The notes: generated by a model not told the origin, from the sequence alone. DNA of 64,000 nt from Rhodospirillaceae bacterium (GCA_018401495.1 JAGYJX010000012.1:95617-159616); one strand, 5' to 3'. Numbered from the stretch's first letter, positions 29,168-37,940 are shown. Program-made: numbers and translations.

Positions 29168-30220
29168 ATGGCGAAGAACAAGGCCGTCGTGGTCGGCGCG
29201 CTCGGCGTCATCGGCCGCAAGCTGATCGAGCACCTCGGCAAGCTCGGCGACTGGGAGATCGTCGGGCTGAGCCGGCGCGGTCCCGACTTCGAGAGCCCGG
29301 CGACCTACATTTCCGTCGATCTGCTCGACCGCGCCGACGCCGAAGCCAAGCTTGCCGGCCTGACCGACGTCACCCACGTCTTCTACTGCGCCTTCCAGGC
29401 GCGCGCCGTCTGGGCCGACCACGGACCCCCGAACCTCGCCATGCTGGTGAACGCGGTCGAGCCGATCGAGCGGGCGTCGAAGGGTCTGCGGCACGTCCAC
29501 CTGGTGCAGGGCAACAAGATCTACGGCTCGCATCTCGGGCCGTTCAAGACGCCGGCGCGCGAGGAAGACCCGCCGCACATGCTGCCGAACTTCTACTGGG
29601 ACCAGGAGCAGTGGCTGCGCGCCGCCCAGAAGGGCAAGGACTGGACGTGGTCGGCGCTGCGCCCGCAGACCGTCTGCGGCTTCGCGCTCGGCAACCCGAT
29701 GAACATCACCACCTGCATCGCGGTCTACGCGACGATCTCGAAGGAGCTCGGCCTGCCGCTGCGGTTCCCCGGCAAGCCGGGCGCCTGGAACGCGGTCTAC
29801 CAGGTCTGCGACAACCAGCACCTGGCCAACGCCATGACCTGGTGCGCGACCGACCCGCGCGCCGGCAACGAGGTGTTCAACGTCACCAACGGCGACTTCT
29901 TCCGCTGGAAGAACGTCTGGCCGCGCTTCGCGAAGTTCTTCGACATGGAGGTCGGCGACGTCCAGACCATCAAGCTGTCGGAGTTCATGGCCGACAAGGC
30001 GCCGCTGTGGGACGCGATCGTCGAGAAGCACGGCCTGCAGCGCATCCCGTACGACCAGGTCGCGGCCTGGCCGTTCGCGGACTATGTGTTCGGCACAGAC
30101 TGGGACGTCATGACCGACACCCTCAAGCTGCGCCTGCACGGCTTCCACGACTGCCTGCGCACCGACGCGATGTTCGACCGGATCTTCCAGGAGTTCCGGG
30201 ACATGAAGGTGATCCCGTAA
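29168..30220 (+). CDS. PRISE-type SDR (progesterone 5-beta-reductase/iridoid synthase-like)
   Basis: 350 residues. Extended SDR with cofactor motif VVGALGVIGRKLIEHL and the PRISE-type patterns: FYCAFQAR, LVQGNKIYGSHLGPF and LPNFYWDQEQWL, then SALRPQTVCGFALGNPMN. PRISE enzymes use NAD(P)H to reduce enones; bacterial members have mostly unknown substrates. AGGACGAG lies just before ATG 29168. A VOC-family gene follows after 12 bases in the same direction, probably an operon. Confidence 0.82.
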   Translation: MAKNKAVVVGALGVIGRKLIEHLGKLGDWEIVGLSRRGPDFESPATYISVDLLDRADAEAKLAGLTDVTHVFYCAFQARAVWADHGPPNLAMLVNAVEPIERASKGLRHVHLVQGNKIYGSHLGPFKTPAREEDPPHMLPNFYWDQEQWLRAAQKGKDWTWSALRPQTVCGFALGNPMNITTCIAVYATISKELGLPLRFPGKPGAWNAVYQVCDNQHLANAMTWCATDPRAGNEVFNVTNGDFFRWKNVWPRFAKFFDMEVGDVQTIKLSEFMADKAPLWDAIVEKHGLQRIPYDQVAAWPFADYVFGTDWDVMTDTLKLRLHGFHDCLRTDAMFDRIFQEFRDMKVIP

Positions 30221-30231
30221 GGAGACGGCCC

Positions 30232-30643
30232 ATGCCCGACCTTCCCTACCGCCTCGGCGGCGTCGACCATGTGGTGATCCGCGCCAAGGACATCGACGCC
30301 ATGCTCGGCTTCTACCGCGACCTGCTGGGTTGCCGCGGTCGCCAAGCACAACGAGCCGCTCGGCCTCTGGCACCTGGACGCCGGCGGCTCGATGATCGAC
30401 CTGGTCGACATGAACGGCAAGCTCGGGGCCGCCGGCGGACCGCCGCCGGGGCCGGGCCGCAACGTCGACCACATCGCCATCAAGGTCGAGCCGTTCGACG
30501 CCGACGCCATCCGCGCCTACTTCACCGCCAGCGGCGTCGAGCCGGACCAGGCGGTGGTGCGGTTCGGCGCCGACGGCGACGGTCCGTCGATCTACATGCG
30601 CGACCCCGAAGGCAACGGCGTGGAACTCAAGGGACGCGGCTAG
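30232..30643 (+). CDS. VOC/glyoxalase-family protein (frame break near 30335)
   Basis: About 137 residues, one pair of beta-alpha-beta-beta-beta modules. The N-terminal GGVDHVVIRAKDIDAMLGFYRDLLG contains the first metal-ligand His, VDHIAIKV the second, and the end GPSIYMRDPEGNGVELKG carries the terminal Glu. The frame changes near 30335 (after LLG), with WHLDAGGSMIDLVD continuing in the new frame. VOC proteins include lyases, dioxygenases and resistance proteins; no specific role can be set. Starts 12 bases after the PRISE gene, with GGAGA upstream. Confidence 0.8.
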
Positions 30644-30724
30644 GCCAAGCCCGCAGCTGGCCGCCCAGCGGCGCCACCATCAGCATCGCCTCGGCGCCAG
30701 TCATTCGGAGCGCTGCTTCGGCTG

Positions 30725-30934
30725 GCCCTTCGTGGCCGCGCGATGCGCGGCACCTCAGGGCGACAGAGGTGGAGCGATGCCGCGCCGCCCACCCCAACTC
30801 AGGGCGGCAGAGGTGGGGCGATGCCGCGCCGCCTACCCCAACTCAGGGCGGCAGAGGTGGGGCGATGTCGAGCCGCCCACCCCGATCCTGTCGCCCTGAG
30901 GTGCCTCTCGCGCAGCGAGAGGCCGCGAAGGGCC
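30725..30934. repeat. Inverted REP-like elements (family A) flanking a tandem repeat
   Basis: The 344-base gap between the VOC gene and ftrA holds no gene. GGCACCTCAGGGCGACAG at 30749-30766 is exactly complementary to 30888-30905, and each is followed outward by its own short hairpin and a CCTTCG/CGAAGGG tail (from 30725 and to 30934). The same architecture recurs at 45.6 kb, so this is a dispersed palindromic repeat family. Convergent genes flank it, fitting a termination or 3'-end role. Confidence 0.7.
30757..30888. repeat. Three tandem copies of a 44-bp unit
   Basis: Copies begin at 30757, 30801 and 30845, each starting AGGGCGRCAGAGGTGG and ending near ACCCCAACTC, with a few substitutions. 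Copies abut directly, so this is a minisatellite-like expansion inside the inverted REP pair and not a spaced array. Confidence 0.85.
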
Positions 30935-30987
30935 GGGTGACACCGCTCCGACGCTCGGCATTGCCCTCGACGGCGAAGCAGGGCGCC

Positions 30988-31968
30988 TCAGCCGGCCCGC
31001 GCGAACTGCCGGCGGTAGGCGGTCGGGCTGATGCCGAGGCGCAGGCGGAAATGGTGGCGCAGGGCGTCGGCGCTGCCGAAACCGCACTCGGTGGCGATGC
31101 GCTCGACCCCGAGGCCGCTGCCCTCCAGCAGGTCGGCGGCCCGGCGCACCCGCTCGCCGGTCAGCCACTCGCCGGGCGGGCTGCCGGTCGCCGCCTCGAA
31201 GCGCCGGATGAAGCTGCGCCGGCTCATCGCCGCCTCGGCCGCCATGCGGTCGACGGTGATCCGCTCGTGCAGCCGGGCGCGCACCCAGTCGAACAGATGC
31301 GCGAAGCGTGACCCCTCGCGGTCGGCGACCGGCCGGTCGATGAACTGCGCCTGCCCGCCCTCGCGGTGCGGCGGCAAAACCAGGCGGCGGCCGATCTCGT
31401 TGGCGATTCGCGGCCCGAAGTCGCGGCGCACCAGATGCACGCAGAGGTCGAGCCCGGCGGCGCTGCCGGCCGAGGTGAACACGCCGTCGGCCTCGGTGTA
31501 GAGCACCCCGGCGTCGACCGAGACCGCCGGGAACCGCGCCGCCAGCCGCTCGGCGTATTTCCAGTGGGTGGTCGCCCGCTTGCCGTCGAGCAGCCCGGTG
31601 GCGGCGAGCACGACGACGCCCGAGCAGATCGACACCAGCCGGCTGCCGCGGGCGTGGGCGGCGCGCAGGGTCGCGACCAGATCGTCGGGCACCGGCGCGT
31701 CGATGCCGCGCCAGCCGGGGATCACGATGGTCGCCGCCTCGCCGAGTTCGGCCAGCCCGCCATCGGCCTCGACCCGGAACCCGCCGATCGCGCGAAGCGG
31801 GCCCGGACGCTCGGCGCACACCCGGAAGCGGTACCAGTCCGGACCCATCTCCGGGCGCGGCAGGCCGAACACCTCGACCACCTGCCCGAACTCGAAGGTG
31901 CAGAGCCCGTCGTAGGCGAGCACGGCGACGCTGCGTGGGTCGGGGCGGGGATCCGGGTGGATTGGCAT
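30988..31968 (-). CDS. ftrA: Transcriptional regulator FtrA, DJ-1/PfpI domain plus AraC HTH
   Basis: 326 residues. The N-terminal class I glutamine-amidotransferase-like domain has the elbow VSICSGVVVLAATGLLDGKRATTHW, and the C-terminal part is an AraC double helix-turn-helix (MSRRSFIRRFEAATGSPPGEWL, RIATECGFGSADALRHHFRLRLGISP). This architecture and length match FtrA/GlxA regulators. The divergent neighbour encodes a rhodanese, a pairing often seen, so control of that gene is likely. ATG 31968 gives the usual short charged N-terminus. Confidence 0.88.
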   Translation of the reverse strand: MPIHPDPRPDPRSVAVLAYDGLCTFEFGQVVEVFGLPRPEMGPDWYRFRVCAERPGPLRAIGGFRVEADGGLAELGEAATIVIPGWRGIDAPVPDDLVATLRAAHARGSRLVSICSGVVVLAATGLLDGKRATTHWKYAERLAARFPAVSVDAGVLYTEADGVFTSAGSAAGLDLCVHLVRRDFGPRIANEIGRRLVLPPHREGGQAQFIDRPVADREGSRFAHLFDWVRARLHERITVDRMAAEAAMSRRSFIRRFEAATGSPPGEWLTGERVRRAADLLEGSGLGVERIATECGFGSADALRHHFRLRLGISPTAYRRQFARAG

Positions 31969-32058
31969 GATCTTCACGATACCTGGCCTGAGTGCCGATT
32001 TCCAGATCCCGCGGCGACCGCCGATGCTGCCGGCCGTCGCACCAACCGGAGACCGTCG

Positions 32059-32475
32059 ATGCCCACCGCCGTCAGCCAGTTCCCCGCCGCCCCAGCCGCC
32101 GCCGCCCTCGCCCATTTCGAGGCGCTGATGGCGTTCGAGACCGATTGCTCCGACGTCCACCACGCCCTCGCGGATGCCGCGGGAGCGGATTTCGTCCTGC
32201 TCGACGTCCGCTCCCCGTCCCTGTTCGCCGCCGGTCACGTGCCGGGGGCGGTCAACCTGCCGCACGGCAAGATCATCGAGCGCAAGCTGGCGGAATGGCC
32301 GAAAGACACCCTGTTCGTCGTCTACTGCGCCGGCCCGCACTGCAACGGCGCCTGCAAGGCGGCGATCCGGCTCGCCCGCCTCGGCCGCCCGGTCAAGCTG
32401 ATGATCGGCGGCGTCGAGGGCTGGAAGGACGAGGGCTTCGAGCTGGCGGTGGACGAGGCGGCCGCGGTCGCGTAG
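32059..32475 (+). CDS. Rhodanese-like sulfurtransferase
   Basis: 138 residues, a single rhodanese domain. The family blocks DFVLLDVRSPSLFAAGHVPGAVNLPH and VVYCAGPHCNGACKAAIRL contain the active-site cysteine loop, ending in MIGGVEGWKDEGF. It is expected to move sulfane sulfur or act as a redox/arsenate-type single-domain enzyme; the acceptor is unknown. It is divergent from ftrA with 90 bases between starts. Confidence 0.88.
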   Translation: MPTAVSQFPAAPAAAALAHFEALMAFETDCSDVHHALADAAGADFVLLDVRSPSLFAAGHVPGAVNLPHGKIIERKLAEWPKDTLFVVYCAGPHCNGACKAAIRLARLGRPVKLMIGGVEGWKDEGFELAVDEAAAVA

Positions 32476-32541
32476 CCGAGGGCCCTTCCGCCGGTTCCGG
32501 CACCTCCTCATACTGTCGCCAAACAGCGAGGAGGACGCGCC

Positions 32542-33738
32542 GTGAAGGTCACCGCGATCGAGACGATCCGGCTCGAGGAGTTCCCCAACCTGCTCTGGGT
32601 GCGCGTCGAGACCGACCAGGGGCTGACCGGTCTCGGCGAGACCTTCTACGGGGCGGCGTCGGCCGAGGCCCACATCCACGCCATCGTCGCCCCCTACCTG
32701 CTCGGCAAGGACCCGCTGCTGATCGAGCGCCACCACGCGCACCTGATCGGCTATGTCGGCTTCTCCGGCGCCAGCGCCGAGCAGCGCGGCCGCTCGGCGG
32801 TCGACATCGCGCTCTGGGACCTGCTGGGCAAGTCGACCGGCCTGCCGATCCACCAGCTGCTCGGCGGGGCGGTGCGCGACGACATCCGGGTCTACAACAC
32901 CTGCGCCGGCTACCAGTACGTCCGCAACAAGCCGGTCCAGGGCACGGCGAATTTCGGGCTGGGCGCGTCCGAGGGGCCGTACGAGGACCTGCAGGGCTTC
33001 CTCGACCGCGCCGACGAGGTCGCGCACTCGCTGCTGGAGATGGGCATCACGGCCATGAAGATCTGGCCGTTCGACTACGCCGCCGAAGCCTCGTCCGGCG
33101 CCTACATCTCGGCGGCCGACCTCGCGAAGTCCCTGGAGCCGTTCGAGAAGATCCGCAAGGCGGTCGGTTCCCGGATGGACGTCATGGCCGAGCTGCACTC
33201 GATGTGGAACCGCCCGACCGCGGTCAAGATCGCCCGGGCGCTCGAGCCGTTCGACCCGCTGTGGGTCGAGGACCCGGTGTTCATGGACCACCTCGGCTCG
33301 CTCGGCGAGGTGGCGCGATCGACCCGGTCGCCGATCGCGGTCGGCGAGACCCGCGGCGGCAAGGCCGACTTCCGCTCGCTGATCGAGCTCGGCGAGCTGT
33401 CGGTGATCATCGCCGACCTGACCTGGTGCGGCGGCCTGACCGAGGGCCGCAAGATCGCCGCCATGGCGGATTCCTGGCACCTGCCGGTGGCGTTCCACGA
33501 CTGCACCGGGCCGGTGGCGCTGACCGCCTCGACGCACCTCGCCCTGCACACCCGCAACTGCTTCATCCAGGAGATGGTGCGGGCGTTCTACTACGGCTGG
33601 TACGGCGAACTGGTGACCGCCCTGCCGCCCGTCGCGGACGGCAGGATACGGGCACCCGAAGGCCCCGGCCTCGGCGTCGAGCTGCTGCCGGACGTGCCGA
33701 AGCGCCAGGACGCCACGGTCCGCCGCAGCACGGCGTAG
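32542..33738 (+). CDS. Mandelate racemase/muconate lactonizing enzyme family (enolase superfamily) dehydratase-like protein
   Basis: 398 residues. Capping domain then a TIM barrel with magnesium ligands in MAELHSMWNRP, WVEDPVFM and AVGETRGG, and the basic lysine in MKIWPFD; FHDCTGPVAL supplies the opposing acid-base block. This resembles galactonate- or other sugar-acid dehydratases, but the precise acid is not clear. GTG 32542 is preceded by GAGGAGG, a strong ribosome-binding site. Neighbouring genes give no pathway context. Confidence 0.85.
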   Translation: MKVTAIETIRLEEFPNLLWVRVETDQGLTGLGETFYGAASAEAHIHAIVAPYLLGKDPLLIERHHAHLIGYVGFSGASAEQRGRSAVDIALWDLLGKSTGLPIHQLLGGAVRDDIRVYNTCAGYQYVRNKPVQGTANFGLGASEGPYEDLQGFLDRADEVAHSLLEMGITAMKIWPFDYAAEASSGAYISAADLAKSLEPFEKIRKAVGSRMDVMAELHSMWNRPTAVKIARALEPFDPLWVEDPVFMDHLGSLGEVARSTRSPIAVGETRGGKADFRSLIELGELSVIIADLTWCGGLTEGRKIAAMADSWHLPVAFHDCTGPVALTASTHLALHTRNCFIQEMVRAFYYGWYGELVTALPPVADGRIRAPEGPGLGVELLPDVPKRQDATVRRSTA

Positions 33739-33745
33739 CCCGAGC

Positions 33746-34567
33746 CTAGGCGCGGATGAAGGCCAGCAGGTCGGCGTTGAGGCGGTCCTTGTGGGTCGCC
33801 GCGAGGCCGTGGTCGCCGCCGGGGTAGACCAGCAGCTCGGCGCCCCTGACCAGCTTCGCCGCCTTCCGCGCCGAGTTGTCGATCGGCACGATCTGGTCGT
33901 CGTCGCCGTGAACGATCAGGGTCGGGACGTCGAACCTCTTCAGGTCCTCGGTGAAGTCGGTCTCGGAGAACGCCTTGATGCAGTCGAGCTCGTTCTTCAG
34001 CCCGCCCTGCATGCCGAGCAGCCAGAAGGTGTCGATCATGCCCTGGCTGACCTTGCTGCCCGGCCGGTTGGCGCCGAAGAACGGCGTGGCCAGGTCCTTG
34101 AAGAACTGCGCCCGGTCGGCGGTCACGCCCCGGCGGATGCCGTCGAACACCTCCATCGGAACGCCGTCGGGGTTGCCGGGCGTCTTCAGCATGATCGGCG
34201 GGACCGCCCCCACCAGCACCGCCTTGGCGACCCGGGCGGTGCCGTGCCGGCCGATGTAGCGCGCGACCTCGCCGCCGCCGGTGGAATGGCCGACCATGAC
34301 CGCGTCCTTGAGATCGAGCGTCTCGAACAATTCGGCGAGGTCGTCGGCGTAGGTGTCCATCTCGTTGCCGTTCCACGGCTGGCTCGACCGGCCGTGGCCG
34401 CGGCGGTCGTGGGCGATGGCGCGAAAGCCGTTGGACGCCAGGAAGACCATCTGGTCCTCCCAGGCGTCGGCGTTCAGCGGCCAGCCGTGGCTGAACACCA
34501 CGGGCTGCCCGGTGCCCCAATCCTTGTAGTAGATCCGCGTGCCGTCCCTGGTGGTGATCGTGCTCAT
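33746..34567 (-). CDS. Alpha/beta hydrolase, non-heme chloroperoxidase-like
   Basis: 273 residues. Catalytic serine in [15 protein letters not shown], oxyanion block [18 protein letters not shown], aspartate region [15 protein letters not shown] and histidine in [17 protein letters not shown]. The GHSTGGGE and [10 protein letters not shown] motifs are those of cofactor-free chloroperoxidases/perhydrolases, which are mainly esterases in vivo. ATG 34567 begins [18 protein letters not shown], the usual start; the longer in-frame extension is unlikely. Convergent with the dehydratase gene, seven bases apart. Confidence 0.87.
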   Translation of the reverse strand: MSTITTRDGTRIYYKDWGTGQPVVFSHGWPLNADAWEDQMVFLASNGFRAIAHDRRGHGRSSQPWNGNEMDTYADDLAELFETLDLKDAVMVGHSTGGGEVARYIGRHGTARVAKAVLVGAVPPIMLKTPGNPDGVPMEVFDGIRRGVTADRAQFFKDLATPFFGANRPGSKVSQGMIDTFWLLGMQGGLKNELDCIKAFSETDFTEDLKRFDVPTLIVHGDDDQIVPIDNSARKAAKLVRGAELLVYPGGDHGLAATHKDRLNADLLAFIRA

Positions 34568-34749
34568 GATGCGCGCCCTATCGGAAGCCGTCGCCGGCGT
34601 TGCGAACATCCCCTCGGTCCATCCCACCCGGCGGACAATCTGTCAGCGGCGACGGGATCGTGGCAAGAGGCGGCTGCGGCAGCAGGCAGGGAAGGCGCGG
34701 GACCGGGGCGACATCGCCCAGGGCGCCCCGGGGCGGCACTCCAGGCGCG

Positions 34750-36513
34750 TCAGGGGCGGGTCATCTCGACCAGGAAGGGCGCGCTGCCGGGCTCCAGGAT
34801 GGTGGTCGTGGTCGGGAAGGCGAAGCCGATGCCCTCCTCGGCGAAGCGCCGCAGGATCTCGCGGTTGATCCGGCTCTGCGCCTCGACGTAATCCCAGAAC
34901 ACCGGCGGGTGATACCAAGTGTAGGCGACCACGGTCAGGCTGTCGGGCGCGAACTCCTCGAAATACACCCGCGGCGGCATGTCTCCCCACCGCGACGCGT
35001 GCTCGCCGAGCACCTCGTGAAGCACGGCAATCGCGCGGTCGACGCGCTCGGGCGGCGTGTCGTAGGGCAGGCCCAGGCGGAGGATGCGCTGGATGCTCGG
35101 GCGCAGCGACACGTTGGCGATCTCGGCCGACGCCATTTTCTCGTTCGGGATCGACATCAGCCGGCCGTCGAGCAGGCGCAGCCGGGTCGACCGCAGGCCG
35201 ATCTCCTCGACGATCCCGTCGTGGCCGAGCACGACGATGCGGTCGCCGGCGCGGTACGGCTGGTCGAAGAAGATCATCAGGCTGCCGAGCACGTTGCGCA
35301 GCGTGTCCTGGGCCGCCAGCGCGATCGCCAGGCCGCCGATGCCGACGCCGGCGACCAGGCCGATCAGCGGCAGGCCGATCTCCTCGCCGCCGACCAGGAT
35401 CAGCGTCGCCGCCACGACCACGCCGATCAGCCGCGCGAAGAGCCGCAGCAATTGCGCGTCGAGCGTGCCCTCGGCGATCCGCGGCGACGCGATCACGATC
35501 TCGGCGAAGGAGACGGCGACGATCCAGGCAATCCACGCGCCGACCAGGTGGATCATCGCCTCGGCGGCGATGCGGATCGGCGTGCCGAAGGTCTCGGTGA
35601 CGTTGATCACGCCGTTGGCCAGAAGGCTGACCAGCGGCGCCAGCACGACGAGCGCCACCGGCAGCAGCAGGCGCTGCAGCGCCGTCACGACCGGCCGGCC
35701 ATGGCAGCGTCCGCGCAGCCGCAGCGCCGCCCGCCGCGCCGCCGCGAAGGCGGCGACGGCGACCGCGGCGAGCAAGGCCAGGGCCGCCCATTTCCAGACC
35801 ACCAGGCCCAGCGCCTCGGCCCGCGCCCAGGCGGGCAGCGCCTCGATCGCCTTCGGCGGCACCAGCACGCCGCCGATCTGCCGGCGGATCTGCACGAAGT
35901 CGCCGGCCGGCACGTCGCGGCGGTACGGCAGGCCCTTGACGAGGGCGTAGTACTCCGCGCTGCGCTCCACCGCCTCCGGGCTGAACAGGTAGTCGCCGCG
36001 GCGCGGTCCCTCGGTCACCCGCACCAGCGTGATGTCGGTGTGCGGCACCGTCCAGCGCGCCGGCGGCGCCGCGCCGGCGACCGATTCGTCGCCGGGAATG
36101 GCGGCGGCCGGCGGCAGTTCGATGCGCGACAGCACCTCGTAGAGATGCACGCTGGCATCCAGGGCCACGCGGTCGCGCAGCGCCGGCGGCGTTTCGCTGA
36201 GGTCCAGCACCCGGTACGCGCCCCGCAGGCGGGTCTGCACCAGGCGGCGCAGGTTCGCGAAGGTCGGGGCGTCGTGATAGACGTCGCGGTAGAAGCGGCC
36301 GACGGTGTCGCCGTTCTCGAGAAATCCGGTCAGCGTGCTGCGCGGGCTCGACGTGTCGATCGGCTGCAGCGTGTCGGCCGCCGCCGTCCACGCCGAAGCG
36401 GCCAGCAGCAGGGCGGCCAGCGCCACCCGGACGATCGGAGCGACCCTCACGGCGCCGCCGGCGCGGCAGCGGCCGTGGCGGAAGCGGCGGCGATGTGGAG
36501 CATGGCCTGGCAT
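34750..36513 (-). CDS. MscS-family mechanosensitive channel with N-terminal periplasmic region
   Basis: 587 residues, longer than small MscS. An N-terminal signal-like helix (IVRVALAALLLAASAWTAAA) is followed by about 190 soluble residues likely in the periplasm, four to five membrane helices, and the MscS core: the pore helix and beta domain AGVGIGGLAIALAAQDTLRNVLGSLMIFFDQPYRAGDRI, then SIPNEKMASAEIANVS. It gates under membrane tension. ATG 36513 has a G-rich upstream stretch and is used; the signal-like helix suggests GTG 36450 as an alternative start. Confidence 0.87.
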   Translation of the reverse strand: MPGHAPHRRRFRHGRCRAGGAVRVAPIVRVALAALLLAASAWTAAADTLQPIDTSSPRSTLTGFLENGDTVGRFYRDVYHDAPTFANLRRLVQTRLRGAYRVLDLSETPPALRDRVALDASVHLYEVLSRIELPPAAAIPGDESVAGAAPPARWTVPHTDITLVRVTEGPRRGDYLFSPEAVERSAEYYALVKGLPYRRDVPAGDFVQIRRQIGGVLVPPKAIEALPAWARAEALGLVVWKWAALALLAAVAVAAFAAARRAALRLRGRCHGRPVVTALQRLLLPVALVVLAPLVSLLANGVINVTETFGTPIRIAAEAMIHLVGAWIAWIVAVSFAEIVIASPRIAEGTLDAQLLRLFARLIGVVVAATLILVGGEEIGLPLIGLVAGVGIGGLAIALAAQDTLRNVLGSLMIFFDQPYRAGDRIVVLGHDGIVEEIGLRSTRLRLLDGRLMSIPNEKMASAEIANVSLRPSIQRILRLGLPYDTPPERVDRAIAVLHEVLGEHASRWGDMPPRVYFEEFAPDSLTVVAYTWYHPPVFWDYVEAQSRINREILRRFAEEGIGFAFPTTTTILEPGSAPFLVEMTRP

Positions 36514-36628
36514 CCCCGGTTCCCCCCCGGCGCCCCCCGGTCCCGGACGGTAGACCGCGCCCGACGCCCGGCAGGCCGCCTCAACTACGCCCAGGCCGGC
36601 CGCGAGGCAAGCGGACAGCGATCAGGGC

Positions 36629-36657
36629 GTGACAACACCCCGGCCGGCGGCTATACG
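36629..36657 (+). promoter_or_regulatory. Promoter-like element for the aromatic leader / DAHP synthase operon
   Basis: GTGACA (36629-36634), 17 bases, then TATACG (36652-36657). Transcription should start about six to seven bases further on, at or beside the leader ATG (36664), making the leader mRNA leaderless. No Shine-Dalgarno is seen before that ATG, which agrees with this reading. Confidence 0.6.
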
Positions 36658-36663
36658 GGAAAC

Positions 36664-36753
36664 ATGACCCTCGCGACCGCCAGCAACCTGTATTGGTTTT
36701 ACTTTTTTGGCTATCCGCAGCCGCTGGCGGAGGTAGGGGTGCGCGCGACCTAG
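36664..36753 (+). CDS. Aromatic-rich leader peptide of the DAHP synthase attenuator
   Basis: 29 residues, MTLATASNLYWFYFFGYPQ followed by ten more. Residues 10-17 contain three Tyr, one Trp and three Phe codons in eight positions; TTT three times and TAT twice are rare codons in this GC-rich genome. The ORF lies just before an intrinsic terminator and the DAHP synthase gene, as in trp/phe-type leader peptides. Scarcity of charged aromatic tRNAs would stall the ribosome here and favour the antiterminator. Segment 1 of the attenuator (36677-36684) lies directly before these codons and segment 2 (36723-36730) follows. The start ATG appears leaderless. Confidence 0.8.
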   Translation: MTLATASNLYWFYFFGYPQPLAEVGVRAT

Positions 36754-36804
36754 AAATCGCTGCAGAACGTCCCGAAAGCCGCCGGCCCTCCCGGCGGCTT
36801 TTTT
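36677..36804 (+). terminator. Transcription attenuator with 1:2, 2:3 and 3:4 pairings
   Basis: Segment 1 CCGCCAGC (36677-36684) is the exact complement of segment 2 GCTGGCGG (36723-36730). Segment 2 also pairs with segment 3 CCGCCGGC (36779-36786) over eight positions with one G-U, forming an antiterminator. Segment 3 otherwise forms the 11-bp stem AAAGCCGCCGG/CCGGCGGCTTT (36775-36785 with 36791-36801, loop CCCTC) followed by T6, an intrinsic terminator ahead of DAHP synthase. Pairings were found by direct base matching, not by energy calculation. Confidence 0.78.
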
Positions 36805-36842
36805 CGTCGCCGGCGGGCCTCCATCAGGAGGAGAGAAATCCC

Positions 36843-37940
36843 GTGAAGACCAGCACCCTGCCGACCGAGACCGAGGCCGACACCGGGTCGCCCGGCACCG
36901 ACGACCTGCGCATCCGCGCCATCACCGCGCTGAGCACGCCCGAAACCGTGATCCGGGAGCACCCGCGAACCGAGGCGGCGACCCGCACGGTCGCCGGCGC
37001 CCGGCGCGCCCTGCACCGCATCCTGCACGGCGAGGACGACCGGCTCGCCGTGGTGATCGGCCCGTGCTCGGTGCACGATCCCGAGGCCGCCCTGGACTAC
37101 GCCGCCCGCCTCGCCGAGCAGCGCCGGCGCCACGCCGGCAGCCTCGAGATCATCATGCGCGTGTACTTCGAGAAGCCGCGCACCACGGTCGGCTGGAAGG
37201 GCCTGATCAACGATCCCGACCTCGACGGCAGCTTCCGGATCGACAAGGGTCTGCGCACCGCGCGCGGCCTGCTGCTGCGGATCAACGAGCTCGGCCTGCC
37301 GGCGGGCTGCGAATTCCTGGACACCGCCACCCCGCAGTACTTCGCCGACCTGGTCGGCTGGGGCGCGATCGGCGCTCGCACCACCGAGAGCCAGATCCAC
37401 CGCGAGATGGCGTCGGGACTGTCCTGCCCGGTCGGCTTCAAGAACGGCACCGACGGCAACGTCCGGATCGCGCTCGACGCCGTCACCTCGGCCTCGCACC
37501 CGCACCATTTCCTGGCGGTCACCAAGAGCGGCGAGGCGGCGATCGCCGCCACCACCGGCAACGAGGACTGCCACATCATCCTGCGCGGCGGCAGCGACCG
37601 CCCGAACCACGACGCCGCCGGCGTCGACGCTGCCTGCGCGGCCGCCGAGAAGGCCGGGCTGCGGCCGATCGTGATGATCGACGCCAGCCACGCCAACAGC
37701 GCCAAGAAGCCGGAGAACCAGCCGCTGGTGATCGACGACGTCGCCGGCCGGATCGCCGCCGGCGACCGGCGCATCATCGGCGTCATGGTCGAGAGCAACC
37801 TGGTCGCCGGCCGCCAGGATCTGGTGCCCGGACGGACGCTGGTCTACGGCCAGAGCGTCACCGACGGCTGCGTCGACTGGGACACCACGGTGGCGATCCT
37901 CGACCGGCTGGCGGCGGCGGTCGAACGCCGGCGTGGTTGA
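36843..37940 (+). CDS. aroG: 3-deoxy-7-phosphoheptulonate synthase, class I (AroF/G/H type)
   Basis: 365 residues. Catalyses phosphoenolpyruvate plus erythrose-4-phosphate to DAHP, the first step of the shikimate pathway. Class I blocks are present: VIGPCSVHDPEAALDYA, IIMRVYFEKPRTTVGWKGLINDP, IGARTTESQIHREMASGLSCPVGFKNGTDG, ILRGG and IVMIDASHANSAKKPENQ (metal and substrate ligands). Which feedback type (Phe, Tyr or Trp) it is cannot be told. GTG 36843 is preceded by AGGAGG at a suitable distance. Expression is probably set by the upstream attenuator that reads Tyr, Trp and Phe supply. Confidence 0.93.
   Translation: MKTSTLPTETEADTGSPGTDDLRIRAITALSTPETVIREHPRTEAATRTVAGARRALHRILHGEDDRLAVVIGPCSVHDPEAALDYAARLAEQRRRHAGSLEIIMRVYFEKPRTTVGWKGLINDPDLDGSFRIDKGLRTARGLLLRINELGLPAGCEFLDTATPQYFADLVGWGAIGARTTESQIHREMASGLSCPVGFKNGTDGNVRIALDAVTSASHPHHFLAVTKSGEAAIAATTGNEDCHIILRGGSDRPNHDAAGVDAACAAAEKAGLRPIVMIDASHANSAKKPENQPLVIDDVAGRIAAGDRRIIGVMVESNLVAGRQDLVPGRTLVYGQSVTDGCVDWDTTVAILDRLAAAVERRRG

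Noticed and set aside
30757..30888. Possible CRISPR array from the 44-bp repeats
   Set aside because: Copies abut with no unique spacers and no cas genes are present; it is a simple tandem repeat.
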